A DNA stretch of 64,000 bases from NCBI RefSeq assembly GCF_000527095.1, contig NZ_AZUN01000001.1:1798001-1862000 (forward strand), in the 5' to 3' direction. A model generated the notes under the pieces. It saw nothing but the letters and a program-made list of their open reading frames with translations. It searched no databases and was not told the DNA's origin. The DNA comes from Methylomicrobium lacus LW14. Lineage in GTDB: Bacteria; Pseudomonadota; Gammaproteobacteria; Methylococcales; Methylomonadaceae. This document shows positions 10,189 through 18,077 of this stretch, one piece after another; within the stretch, counting starts at the first letter, position 1; the number at the start of each line of letters is the position of its first letter. A program made the translations under genes and the position numbers.

Positions 10189-11550
10189 ATGACGAATGCG
10201 AAAAAATCGATTCACGGCGAATGGTCATCGCGCTTGGCCTTCATTCTCGCGGCGACAGGCTCCGCGGTGGGCCTCGGCAATATCTGGAAATTTCCGTATA
10301 TTACCGGCGCGAACGGCGGCGGCGCCTTCGTGCTGGTCTACCTGTTGTGCGTCGCGTTGATCGGGATACCGCTGATGATGGCCGAAACGATGCTCGGCCG
10401 CCGCACCCGCCAGGACCCGATCACCACGATGGAAATTTTGACCGAGGAAGCCGGCGCGGACAAGAACTGGCATTATCTCGGCTGGATGGGCGTCGCGGCC
10501 GGCTTGTTGATCCTGTCCTATTACAGCGTGATCGCGGGCTGGTCCACCGCCTATGTGTTGAAAGCCTTCACCGGCAGCTTCTTCGACGCGGACGCCGCGG
10601 CGGTCAAAGTGATCTTCGACGACTTCATCTCGAATCCTGTGCGCCTGATCTTCTGGCATTCGCTGTTCATGATGGCGACGTTGCTGATCGTGGTGCGCGG
10701 CGTCAACAACGGCCTGGAGCAAGCCGTGCACTATCTGATGCCGAGCCTGTTCGCTCTGATGGTTTTACTGCTCGGCTATGCGATGAGCACCAGCGGCTAT
10801 TTCGAAGGACTCCAATTCCTGTTCAAACCCGATTTCAGCAAATTGACCAGCGCGTCGGTGCTGACCGCGATGGGCCAGGCGTTTTTCACCTTAAGCCTCG
10901 GCATGGGCGCGGTGATGGTGTACGGTTCTTATTTATCGCCGAATATATCGATCACGAAGACAGCGATCATCATCGCGGCGGCGGACACCTTCGTCGCGCT
11001 GCTCGCCGGCCTGATCATCTTCCCTCTGGTATTCACGCACGGCCTGCACCCCGATTCCGGCCCCGGCCTGATCTTCAAGACGCTGCCGATCGCGTTCGGC
11101 TCGATGACCGGCGGCTGGTTTTTCGGCGTGCTGTTTTTCATCGTGCTGGCGATTGCGGCCTTAACCTCGTCGATCGCGCTGATCGAGCCGGCGGTCGCCT
11201 GGCTGGTCGAAAGTAAAGGTTACAGCCGCGAGAAAGCCTGCGTACAGGCCGGATTGGTCGCCTGGGCGTTGGGTCTCGGCACGGTGTTTTCGTTCAATAT
11301 CTGGTCCGAAGTCAAATTGTTCGAGCGGACCTTTTTCGATCTGATCGATTATCTGACCGCGAATATCATGCTGCCGGTCGGCGGCTTCTGCATCGCGGTA
11401 TTTTCCGGCTGGATCATGCACCATCGGCATAGCGAGCAGGAATTGAATCTCGGCCACACGCTCTGGTTCAAGCTCTGGCTGCTGCTGGTCCGTTATGTCG
11501 CGCCGGCGGCGGTGTTCCTGGTGTTTCTGCACGTGGTCGGAGTCCTCTGA
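10189..11550 (+). CDS. neurotransmitter:sodium symporter (NSS/SNF) family transporter
   Basis: 453 residues with about 11 hydrophobic segments. The start is diagnostic: WSSRLAFILAATGSAVGLGNIWKFPY is the TM1 sodium/substrate site of LeuT-fold NSS proteins, followed by GGGAFVLVYL and the ATMGQAFFTLSLGMGAVMVYGSYL region of TM6-TM7. It should import an amino acid or amine with Na+ across the inner membrane; substrate is not deducible. Its stop is 2 bp before ratA, so it is co-transcribed with ratA-rnfH, an unusual insertion into the smpB/ratA neighbourhood. Confidence 0.92.
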   Translation: MTNAKKSIHGEWSSRLAFILAATGSAVGLGNIWKFPYITGANGGGAFVLVYLLCVALIGIPLMMAETMLGRRTRQDPITTMEILTEEAGADKNWHYLGWMGVAAGLLILSYYSVIAGWSTAYVLKAFTGSFFDADAAAVKVIFDDFISNPVRLIFWHSLFMMATLLIVVRGVNNGLEQAVHYLMPSLFALMVLLLGYAMSTSGYFEGLQFLFKPDFSKLTSASVLTAMGQAFFTLSLGMGAVMVYGSYLSPNISITKTAIIIAAADTFVALLAGLIIFPLVFTHGLHPDSGPGLIFKTLPIAFGSMTGGWFFGVLFFIVLAIAALTSSIALIEPAVAWLVESKGYSREKACVQAGLVAWALGLGTVFSFNIWSEVKLFERTFFDLIDYLTANIMLPVGGFCIAVFSGWIMHHRHSEQELNLGHTLWFKLWLLLVRYVAPAAVFLVFLHVVGVL

Positions 11551-11552
11551 GT

Positions 11553-11984
11553 ATGACCGTCATACAAAAAAGCGCCCTGGTCAAATTTTCGGCGCAACAA
11601 ATGTTCGATCTGGTCAACGACATCGAGTCTTACCCGAAATTTTTGCCCTGGTGCTCCGGCAGCCGGATCTTGAAGCGCGAGGGCGATATCGTCGAAGCCG
11701 AATTGATCATTGCGAAGGGCGGCTTCAAAAAAGCGTTTTCGACCCGGAACACAATCGATCCCGGCGGCAAGATCACCGTCTCGCTGCTCGAAGGCCCTTT
11801 CTCCCACCTCGAAGGCGTCTGGAATTTCATGCCGCTGCGCGAGGATGCGAGCAAGATTTCGCTCGATCTGGAGTTCGAAATGCCCGGCGCGTTGGCCAGC
11901 CTGGCCTTCGGCGCCGTGTTCAATCAAATCTGCAATACGATGGTCGCCTCGTTTACCGAGCGCGCCAAGGTGGTTTATGGCTAA
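11553..11984 (+). CDS. ratA: RatA family protein (START/COQ10-like)
   Basis: 143 residues of the polyketide-cyclase/START fold, with VNDIESYPKFLPWCSGSRIL near the N-terminus and the closing NQICNTMVASFTERAKVVYG typical of RatA (YfjG) proteins. E. coli RatA was described as binding 50S subunits; the family is homologous to the mitochondrial coenzyme-Q-binding COQ10. It overlaps rnfH by 8 bp, so the pair is translationally coupled. Confidence 0.92.
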   Translation: MTVIQKSALVKFSAQQMFDLVNDIESYPKFLPWCSGSRILKREGDIVEAELIIAKGGFKKAFSTRNTIDPGGKITVSLLEGPFSHLEGVWNFMPLREDASKISLDLEFEMPGALASLAFGAVFNQICNTMVASFTERAKVVYG

Positions 11985-12276
11985 CCACAATCATGGCGCC
12001 GGCGACTTGATCGTCGAAGTCGCCTACGCGACCCCCGGCGTGCAGGCCTTGGTCACCTTGAAATTGCCAGACGGCGCGACGGTGCAGCAGGCGATCGAGG
12101 CTTCGGGATTTTTAACGCATTTTCCGGACATCGATTTGGCGGTCAATCCGGTCGGCATTTTCGGCAAGGTTTGCAGCCTCGATCAGGCGCTGAAGCCGGC
12201 CGACCGGGTCGAAATTTACCGGCCGTTACTACATGATCCAAAGGATGCCAGGAGACAGCGGGCGGTCAAAAAATAG
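11977..12276 (+). CDS. rnfH: RnfH/RatB family protein
   Basis: 99 residues of the ubiquitin-like RnfH family (IVEVAYATPGVQALVTLKLP, VGIFGKVCSLDQALKPADRVEIYRPL, DPKDARRQRA). The ATG at 11977 lies inside the end of ratA (ATGGCTAA overlap), the usual coupled arrangement, so the longer open frame upstream is rejected. Function is not established; in some bacteria the gene accompanies rnf, elsewhere ratA. The adjacent gutted integron integrase begins only 13 bp downstream on the other strand. Confidence 0.92.
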   Translation: MANHNHGAGDLIVEVAYATPGVQALVTLKLPDGATVQQAIEASGFLTHFPDIDLAVNPVGIFGKVCSLDQALKPADRVEIYRPLLHDPKDARRQRAVKK

Positions 12277-12289
12277 CTGTCGCATCCGG

Positions 12290-12932
12290 CTATAGATTAT
12301 CGAGAGGACTTGTCACACCCTTGCCGCCCGTGTTCAGCACATGCGTGTAAATCAGCCCATCCAAGCGGTTGAAAATCGATAGGCGATTGGTGGGAGCGAC
12401 GCCCACGCGCGATTAAAGCCTCAAGTCGCGACGTGGGCGTCGCTCCCACAGACGAGCTTCATCTTTCGGGTTGATGAATGGCCGGTCCCTTCTCCTTTGT
12501 GTCCTGTGGGTACGGAGGGAGAGGGTGTTTTCCCTTAACTCAATGGCAGTGCCCCAAACGGCTGATGACCGCCTGTATCTCGGACTGCGTCAGCACCACC
12601 GGCAAACGCTTTGGCGCCTTCGCTTGCGTCACGTTATCCAGCCACGGCAAATCGACTCCCAATACTTCTTTATAAAGGAACAGGAGCGCACATTTCGCCT
12701 GATTTTGCGTACTGGCAGAAACATTACGCTCGACCGCCAGATGCGTTAAAAATGCCTCGACTTCCGCAGCCCCCATATCCTTGGGATGCCGCTTACCGTG
12801 ATACCTTATATAGCATTTTATCCAATCGACATAGCTTGTCTCGGTACGCAGGCTGTAGTGCTTAACCCGCATTCTAGAGACAACTTGGTCCAATAGCCTT
12901 GGCGGTTTGGTTGGGTCGGGTGTGTTTATCAT
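12290..12932 (-). pseudogene. intI: gutted integron integrase (intI)
   Basis: Two parts of one IntI gene remain on the minus strand. 12932-12540 encodes the SAM-like N-terminal domain (LRTETSYVDWIKCYIRYHGKRHP, KRLPVVLTQSEIQAVISRL) and then hits a stop at residue 130, against the usual ~320. About 190 bp later, 12352-12290 encodes the exact C-terminal signature IYTHVLNTGGKG followed by TSPLDNL and a stop. The catalytic middle (both Arg, His boxes and most of the Tyr domain) is gone, replaced by unrelated sequence carrying a REP inverted repeat. The Tyr of IYTHV is still visible. The enzyme cannot be functional, and the orientation, diverging from the cassettes to the right, is that of a chromosomal integron. 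Confidence 0.88.
12390..12449. repeat. REP inverted-repeat element copy 1
   Basis: Arm GTGGGAGCGACGCCCACG and its inverted partner CGTGGGCGTCGCTCCCAC flank a short loop that includes CGCGATT and its counterparts. The same module recurs seven more times in this window, mostly inside the CRISPR locus. This copy lies in the scar of the integrase deletion. Confidence 0.9.
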
Positions 12933-13063
12933 GCTTGATCGGCGCTATGTTGGGTGCACTAAAATTTATTTGCCTTATGATATTGTTTGAATTATAGTCG
13001 CGCCTAGATATTTAGCAGACTGACTCCATAAATTTTTAGGTCTTTTTTTGGGGTCTAATTTTA

Positions 13064-13070
13064 GTTAGCC
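13064..13070 (+). other. attI-side cassette junction (core site)
   Basis: GTTAGCC fits the integron core site GTTRRRY at six of seven bases and lies between the intI start (12932) and the first cassette gene (13082). It is the exact complement of GGCTAAC at 13507-13513 at the far end of cassette 1, as expected for a cassette's own split attC. Confidence 0.7.
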
Positions 13071-13081
13071 TAAAGAAATCA

Positions 13082-13516
13082 ATGAAAGGTTTTACGCCAA
13101 AACTTCAAAATGCTGACGATTTGCTGGAGAAACTAAGGCACGATCTTGAAAGAATAGAGAAATCTCCTTCAGACGTATATGCTGCTTTTGACTTTTTTAT
13201 CACAGCAGAGCATATACCTGATTGGATTAATAAAAAATCCATTAAAAAAGAAAATGAGTTACTCAAGGTGGTTTCGCATATTGCAAATGGCGCAAAGCAT
13301 TTTGAAGTATCGGATAGAAGGCATAAGTCAGTCACAAACATGCTTCTCCATACTGACCCGTGGCCAGATGAATCAGGTGTATCTGGAGAGCATATTTATA
13401 TAAGTTTCAATATGGATGAGGGTCGCTTTTCAGGTTTAGAGCTTTCTGCTCTATCAATGGCGAGACTTGTTCTTGAGTTCTGGAAGTCAAACATTGAAAA
13501 GGTAAAGGCTAACTAA
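13082..13516 (+). CDS. integron cassette gene 1, unknown function
   Basis: 144 residues, not recognised. The protein is soluble, with charged helices at both ends (LLEKLRHDLERIEKSP; ARLVLEFWKSNIEKVKAN) and a central SHIANGAKHFEVSDRRHK segment that resembles small cassette-borne proteins in general. Base composition is clearly more AT-rich than the flanking chromosome, a sign of transfer. The stop codon lies inside the attC core site, which is typical of compact cassettes. The start is only 12 bp after the cassette junction. Confidence 0.7.
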   Translation: MKGFTPKLQNADDLLEKLRHDLERIEKSPSDVYAAFDFFITAEHIPDWINKKSIKKENELLKVVSHIANGAKHFEVSDRRHKSVTNMLLHTDPWPDESGVSGEHIYISFNMDEGRFSGLELSALSMARLVLEFWKSNIEKVKAN

Positions 13517-13594
13517 TATTTCAACCTGACCGCAATAAGCAGGGTTTCGTAAGCTACGCCCTGCTTATTGCGTCAGGTTAAACTGGCGTTAGGT
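13507..13594 (+). other. attC recombination site of cassette 1
   Basis: Core R'' GGCTAAC (13507-13513) and R' GTTAGGT (13588-13594) bracket a long imperfect hairpin. The inner arms are AACCTGAC plus CGCAATAAGCAGGG (13523-13544) and CCCTGCTTATTGCG plus TCAGGTT (13559-13579), with one extra base in one arm, the asymmetry expected of attC. The right end TTAAACTGGCGTTAGG is consensus-like. This is direct evidence for an integron cassette. Confidence 0.88.
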
Positions 13595-13642
13595 GACGTG
13601 GTAGCGCCACTTCTTACCACATATACGAAAGGAAATAACACC

Positions 13643-13897
13643 ATGAAAAACATCATTAGTGCGTTAATCCTAGTTGTTAGCTTAAGTGCGGTAGCAGATT
13701 CAGGCAGCACAATAATTACCACAAAAAGCTCTAATCAATCTTTGGAGGCAATACTTATTGCACGAAACGATGTCGGCCAATGTATGGGTGATTGCGCCAG
13801 TGAGCAGGGTATGTGTATAGCATCTTGCCAAGGCGACGGCCAGTGTATTGCTAATTGCGCTGCCGCACACGGCAGGTGTGTAGCGCGGTGTAATTGA
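13643..13897 (+). CDS. integron cassette gene: small secreted cysteine-rich protein
   Basis: 84 residues from ATG 13643 with SD AAGGA. A signal peptide (MKNIISALILVVSLSAVA) is followed by a mature chain of about 65 residues with eight cysteines in repeated CxxxC patterns (CMGDCASEQGMC, CIASC, CIANC, CVARC). The pattern suggests either disulphide bonding in the periplasm or metal binding. No family is recognised. It is the first gene of cassette 2, after the G/TTAGGT junction. Confidence 0.7.
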   Translation: MKNIISALILVVSLSAVADSGSTIITTKSSNQSLEAILIARNDVGQCMGDCASEQGMCIASCQGDGQCIANCAAAHGRCVARCN

Positions 13898-13910
13898 AAG
13901 GTGGATAGCT

Positions 13911-14105
13911 GTGATAAAGAAAAAAGATAACCTGACCGAACAAGAAGTGAAAAGTGAGTCCAGAAAACTGGAAATGGCCGGATATAAAAAAAGGCTTCTC
14001 ACAATAGATTCTCTGCTTGGGACAAAGGAGTATCTTGTCGATGAAGATAGTCTGCACTCGCGCAAAGAGAAGCGATACCGGATAGCATGGAATCCTGGAG
14101 AATAG
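13911..14105 (+). CDS. small hypothetical protein in cassette 2
   Basis: 64 residues from a GTG at 13911, 13 bp after the cysteine-rich gene, with GAAAGGTGG upstream as ribosome site. The protein is highly charged (about 40 percent Lys, Arg, Glu and Asp) with no membrane segment or recognised motif. Whether it is expressed is uncertain; position and ribosome site favour a real gene. Confidence 0.45.
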   Translation: MIKKKDNLTEQEVKSESRKLEMAGYKKRLLTIDSLLGTKEYLVDEDSLHSRKEKRYRIAWNPGE

Positions 14106-14107
14106 GG

Positions 14108-14188
14108 CTGAGCAGGACGGGGTTTTGCAACCCCGTCCCAAACGTTTGAAGACTGTTCCCTTACAACTTAGCTTGCATGTCCAAGACA
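14108..14188. repeat. 81-bp interspersed repeat, copy A
   Basis: Nearly identical (three differences) to 15367-15446. It contains the palindrome GGACGGGG-TTTTGCAA-CCCCGTCC and then a unique tail ending GCATGTCCAAGACA. Copy A lies inside cassette 2. Confidence 0.85.
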
Positions 14189-14254
14189 AAAATAAAAGAA
14201 ATAAAAGGGTCAGACACGATAAAAATTTCCTGGCAAAAATTATGGGAGGAATCC

Positions 14255-14455
14255 ATGCAAATGATCCCAGTAAGATCAAGAGCAATCAGCGCCGTAGGCT
14301 ACGACCCAAGTACGTTGCAGATGTATATCCGATTCAAGCAGGGCAACACCTACACGTTTTGCCGTGTTCCTCAGAATGTATTTGATGGCCTTTTGTCCGC
14401 AAGTTCTAAAGGCGTATATTACGACAACCACATACGGGACAGGTATCGCTGTTGA
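14255..14455 (+). CDS. KTSC domain protein in cassette 2
   Basis: 66 residues from ATG 14255; GGGAGGA five bases upstream decides this start over the ATG 26 codons earlier. The sequence IPVRSRAISAVGYDPSTLQM, followed by YIRFKQGNTYTF, VFDGLLSASSKGVYYDNHIRDRY, covers an entire KTSC domain, a small beta domain also found appended to lysyl-tRNA synthetases of some phages. Stand-alone members are frequent in mobile DNA; function is not known. Confidence 0.8.
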   Translation: MQMIPVRSRAISAVGYDPSTLQMYIRFKQGNTYTFCRVPQNVFDGLLSASSKGVYYDNHIRDRYRC

Positions 14456-14544
14456 ATGTGTCGTTCTCAATTTCATCTAAGAACCCGCGTAAGGTGGAAC
14501 GCGGCTACGGTACCCACCGGAGGATGGCTGCTGATTGGCAGATC

Positions 14545-14611
14545 GTCTAACGGCATCTGCCCCACATGGACTACGCCCGCCTCCACACGCAGTTTAACTC
14601 AAACGTTAGGA
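14545..14611 (+). other. attC recombination site of cassette 2
   Basis: R'' GTCTAAC (14545-14551) and R' GTTAGGA (14605-14611); the right end TTTAACTCAAACGTTAGG is nearly the textbook attC end (TTAACTCAARCGTTAG). Inner arms pair only weakly (ATCTGC near the left, GCAG near the right), so folding strength may be low. Confidence 0.75.
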
Positions 14612-14679
14612 AGATTTTAGTTTGATAGCTTGAAAACCGTGTTCATAATTTGAACTGTAAGTTTTAGCAGGAGAAGTGA

Positions 14680-15291
14680 ATGTTTTTTTGGAAAAACAGT
14701 GAAGAAAAGCAGTATGAGGACTTTCAACTTCATGAGGACTCGCTAATATACAAAGGTAAGCGACATACATTCTCAGAAATAACCCATCTTCATTTCTCTA
14801 GGGTTATTACACAATTTACAACTGTTACTGTTCTTGCTGAATATTCAAGACTTAATGAATTTATCCTTTATATATACTTAATCGATGGAACTACGATCAA
14901 ACTAGAGTTTTCAGAAAAGTACGCTTCTATGATGAAAGAAAAAATTGAACATTTGAGCGCGCTCTATCAATTTTTAGCCCAAAAGACATTTGCTCAGCGT
15001 CTACAATTTTACATGAGTCAAGTTACGCAGGGCGGTTACTTTAAGTATGGTGGCTGTAATTTCTATCCTACCGAAAAAAAAATAGTTTTCAAAAATAAAG
15101 ATTTCTATGTTCAATCCAGTTCATTCATGAAGGGAGCTGGATTCATCGAACTTAGACCCAAAGATTGGACGATTTTCCAGCGCATCAAGCGTGAAGCAAC
15201 GCTAACTACAATTCCTCAATTCTCCTTAAGCAAGGACACTGATGTTATATTCTATATTCTTGACAAAAGTTTTGGGCTAAGATGGGACTAA
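14680..15291 (+). CDS. integron cassette gene 3, unknown function
   Basis: 203 residues with SD GCAGGAGAAG. It is AT-rich and dominated by beta-type segments; the first half (LHEDSLIYKGKRHTFSEITHLHF) resembles small PH-like domain proteins only in general style. No family is recognised. The stop codon lies inside a core-site-like GACTAAC (15286-15292), as in cassette 1, but the right half of the attC site cannot be found, so the end of this cassette is probably damaged. Confidence 0.65.
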   Translation: MFFWKNSEEKQYEDFQLHEDSLIYKGKRHTFSEITHLHFSRVITQFTTVTVLAEYSRLNEFILYIYLIDGTTIKLEFSEKYASMMKEKIEHLSALYQFLAQKTFAQRLQFYMSQVTQGGYFKYGGCNFYPTEKKIVFKNKDFYVQSSSFMKGAGFIELRPKDWTIFQRIKREATLTTIPQFSLSKDTDVIFYILDKSFGLRWD

Positions 15292-15366
15292 CAAAAAGCA
15301 AGGTAGCCTCGATGGAGCTTCGCGAAATCGAGGAAAATCGAAGCCGCACAGCCCTCGATTCCGCCC

Positions 15367-15446
15367 CTGAGCGGGACGGGGTTTGCAACCCCGTCCCAAA
15401 CGTTTGAAGACTGTTCCCTTACAACGTAGCTTGCATGTCCAAGACA
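15367..15446. repeat. 80-bp interspersed repeat, copy B
   Basis: Second copy of the element at 14108-14188. A further palindrome of the same type (GGACGGGATGCATATCCCGTCC-like, 15460-15482) follows directly. It lies where the attC end of cassette 3 would be expected. Confidence 0.85.
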
Positions 15447-15539
15447 CGCTAAAACATTACGGACGGGATGCATATCCCGTCCGGCTCTAAGTGCGCACCC
15501 TTGGCTCATCCCGAATCAAAGGCGCCAATCAAGACCTCA

Positions 15540-16697
15540 TCAGAACTGCCGTAACTGGGCGCAATCGCCCCATGCCACGGCGCCGCCGACTTCCTCGAAC
15601 AAGACCGGCAACGCCGTTTTCGCCTTCGGATGAACGTCATGAAACAGCATGACCCCGTGCCGCTTGATCAGCATCAGCGTCAGCATGCGGCTCTGGATAT
15701 CGTCGGGCGTGACATGGCTGTTCCAGTCCTGCGAATCCAGATTCCATAGCGCGACATGCAATCCCTGGGCTTCAAAAAACGCGCCGCTGTCCGCTTTGCG
15801 TTGTCCATAAGGCGGCCGAAACAACGGCATCACCTGTTTTTCAGCGAGCGTATCCTGCAACAGGGCTTGCGTTCTTTTGATCGAATCCTGCCATTGCCCC
15901 CATTTGGCATGCGATTGATGTTCCCAGCCGTGGGAGGCGACGCACTGGCCTTGATAGAGCGAAGCCACCGTCGCCGCCTTGGTTCGGTCGACGCGTTTTT
16001 TCAGATTTTCGCCCAATACGAAAAAGACGGCGCTCTTGCCCTGTTTTTTCAGCATCGCCAGGGTGTCGTCGCTGTTTCCGTTCGGGGCGGAAGGACCGTC
16101 GTCAAAGCTCAAAAAGAACTGGCGATCGGGCAAGCTGTCGCCCGTCCATTCCCGGTCGCTGAAACGGTCGATCTCGCTGCTGACCTTCGGAAATAACGCG
16201 GCAAGGCGCAATTGTTCGGCAAGATAGGCATGGGTAAAGCCATCCAACTTGGCGCGCCAGGCCCGAAGCGGCGGCGGCAGCTTGCCGTTTGCGTCGGCCG
16301 CCTTGTCGAGCAATGCCTGCGAGGTTTCGGTGTCGCCCACGCAAGTCCAATCGGCTTCGGCGCACGTTTCCGCCGCATGTTGATAATTAGCGAGCGTATT
16401 TTTCAATTCCTGGCTCAGCCATTTTGCCACCGACGCCCGGTTGACGCTCTTGATCTTAAATGCTGTCAGCATGTCGCTGTCCGACAGCTTCTGCATGTCC
16501 TGCAAGGCCAGTGCATACGCCAAAATCGACGCACGCGAGGCCTTGTCAAACCCGGCCGGCGAATTGACGGCCTCCAGCCAAAGATGCGGGTCGGCCTTGG
16601 CGACCTGCGCCGGTCCCGCCGCGCCCGTATGCGTTGAAAAGCCCAGCAATAGCAGCGAAGACAGTGTCAGCAATAAGGGTTTAGGGCGGCGCATCAT
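15540..16697 (-). CDS. secreted polysaccharide deacetylase (NodB-homology) protein
   Basis: 385 residues. A signal peptide (LLLTLSSLLLLGFSTHTGA) precedes a helical region (~30-190) and a NodB domain (~200-380) with all five carbohydrate-esterase-4 motifs: FLSFDDGPS (catalytic Asp and metal Asp), SHGWEHQSH (metal His pair), FRPPYGQR, LWNLDSQDW and VMLFHDVH. It should remove N-acetyl groups from a periplasmic or secreted glycan using a divalent metal. The start overlaps the stop of the TPR gene by 4 bp, so they form one operon. Confidence 0.88.
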   Translation of the reverse strand: MMRRPKPLLLTLSSLLLLGFSTHTGAAGPAQVAKADPHLWLEAVNSPAGFDKASRASILAYALALQDMQKLSDSDMLTAFKIKSVNRASVAKWLSQELKNTLANYQHAAETCAEADWTCVGDTETSQALLDKAADANGKLPPPLRAWRAKLDGFTHAYLAEQLRLAALFPKVSSEIDRFSDREWTGDSLPDRQFFLSFDDGPSAPNGNSDDTLAMLKKQGKSAVFFVLGENLKKRVDRTKAATVASLYQGQCVASHGWEHQSHAKWGQWQDSIKRTQALLQDTLAEKQVMPLFRPPYGQRKADSGAFFEAQGLHVALWNLDSQDWNSHVTPDDIQSRMLTLMLIKRHGVMLFHDVHPKAKTALPVLFEEVGGAVAWGDCAQLRQF

Positions 16698-17890
16698 TTG
16701 GCTCCCTTTTCTTGCATGCGCTTGATGCCCTTGTCATACGCCGGGTTGGCTTTTTCGGCCTTGGCATATTGATATTCCCGCAGCGCGTCCTGCCATTGGC
16801 CGGCCGCCTCGTAAATCTTGGCGTTGTTGAAATGCGAACTGGCGCGCACGACCGGTGCGGTGGTGCCGTCGGCCAAGGCGATCGCCTTGCGGTTCGCCCA
16901 CATCGCCTCGGCCACGCGGCCGGCTTTTTGGAAGGCCAGGCCGAGATTGCTATAAGCCTGTCCATAATTACCGTTCTGTTCGATCGCGCTTTGATACAGC
17001 CGTATCGCCTCATCCAGCTTGCCGGCATGATAGGCGGCTTCGCCCTGGGTATTGAGTTCCTTGGCGCTGTCCTGGCTGGCGGCGCTGTAGCTGACGGCTT
17101 GCGCGGTGCTCTGGTCGATCACGCCTTGAAACTCGGAGGTTTGCAGGCGCGCCTCGCTGGTCACGCCCTTGATCGTATTGAAATCCTGGAACTCGCCGCC
17201 CTCGGTCACCGCGAACACCGTCCAGAGATTGCCGACCTTGTCGGTCGGAACATAATAGGTCCGGATCAGGGTCTGGCCGACATAAACGAACACTTTGGCG
17301 TTGCTCTTCGACAAGGTCGCCGATTCCGGGTTTTTTCCATCCGAATAATTATGCACCGCATAGACATAGCGTTCGCCATCGTGCTTGCGGCTGATCGTGA
17401 TCGTTTCCGGCCCGAAGCTGGTGGTGTCGTCCACGTCGAGCAGGGCGTCGGCACCGCTCATGCTCGAAAAATAGACATGATTGTTCGGATAAACCGTGTG
17501 CGAATCGAGGTCGAGAGGCTCGGCGCCCCAGTTCAGCACGATGCGCATGCCGTCGAGATTGTTCATCACCGGGCTCAACGCATAGGTGGTGCCATTGCAC
17601 GGACATTTGACGACCAAGTCGGAATAGCCGGTTTTTTTGATGATCAACAAGGCGGAGGCGTCGTCGGCATAGGCCGTATTCAGGCTGACCTGTCCCTGGG
17701 CATTACTGACCGCGCTGACCGACTGCTCGCCGTTTTTTTGCAGGGTGGCGCTAGCATCGGCAATCTTCTGATCCTTGACCGTGGCGCTCAGAATTTGCAC
17801 ATCGACCGCACTGAGGGCGTTGCCGCTGACAGCGCCAAGCATGATTAACGAACTGGTTTTAAAAAGGTTCAACACCCTAGCTTTATTCAT
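16694..17890 (-). CDS. exported DUF2135/YfaP-like and TPR protein
   Basis: 398 residues from ATG 17890, which starts a signal peptide (MNKARVLNLFKTSSLIMLGA); the upstream frame has no such feature. Residues ~35-110 are a carboxypeptidase-regulatory-like beta domain (SATLQKNGEQSVSAVSNAQG), ~115-240 resemble YfaP (IVLNWGAEPLDLDSHTVYP, YVYAVHNYSD), and ~280-395 hold TPR repeats (AAYHAGKLDEAIRLYQSAIEQ; YSNLGLAFQKAGR). It is probably a periplasmic scaffold working with the co-transcribed deacetylase in glycan processing; that link is inference. Confidence 0.78.
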   Translation of the reverse strand: MNKARVLNLFKTSSLIMLGAVSGNALSAVDVQILSATVKDQKIADASATLQKNGEQSVSAVSNAQGQVSLNTAYADDASALLIIKKTGYSDLVVKCPCNGTTYALSPVMNNLDGMRIVLNWGAEPLDLDSHTVYPNNHVYFSSMSGADALLDVDDTTSFGPETITISRKHDGERYVYAVHNYSDGKNPESATLSKSNAKVFVYVGQTLIRTYYVPTDKVGNLWTVFAVTEGGEFQDFNTIKGVTSEARLQTSEFQGVIDQSTAQAVSYSAASQDSAKELNTQGEAAYHAGKLDEAIRLYQSAIEQNGNYGQAYSNLGLAFQKAGRVAEAMWANRKAIALADGTTAPVVRASSHFNNAKIYEAAGQWQDALREYQYAKAEKANPAYDKGIKRMQEKGAK

Positions 17891-18077
17891 TAAGAGAGTC
17901 CTTGCCGCTAAATTAAAGGATTTGGAATGATTTTTTCCGCCGAAAAAAAACGGATAATATCCGTCCGAGTATAGCAGATGCGTCAGAGCCACTTGGCATT
18001 GCCATGAAAGGATAAGAGACTTATGATCTGATGCAGTAGAGATTAATCGTGCGGAACATCGGTTATCCCAGGAACTT

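Noticed and set aside
16712..17848. 378-codon open frame on the plus strand opposite the TPR gene
   Set aside because: It is the mirror of a GC-rich gene; it has no domain and the minus strand encodes a well-structured protein.
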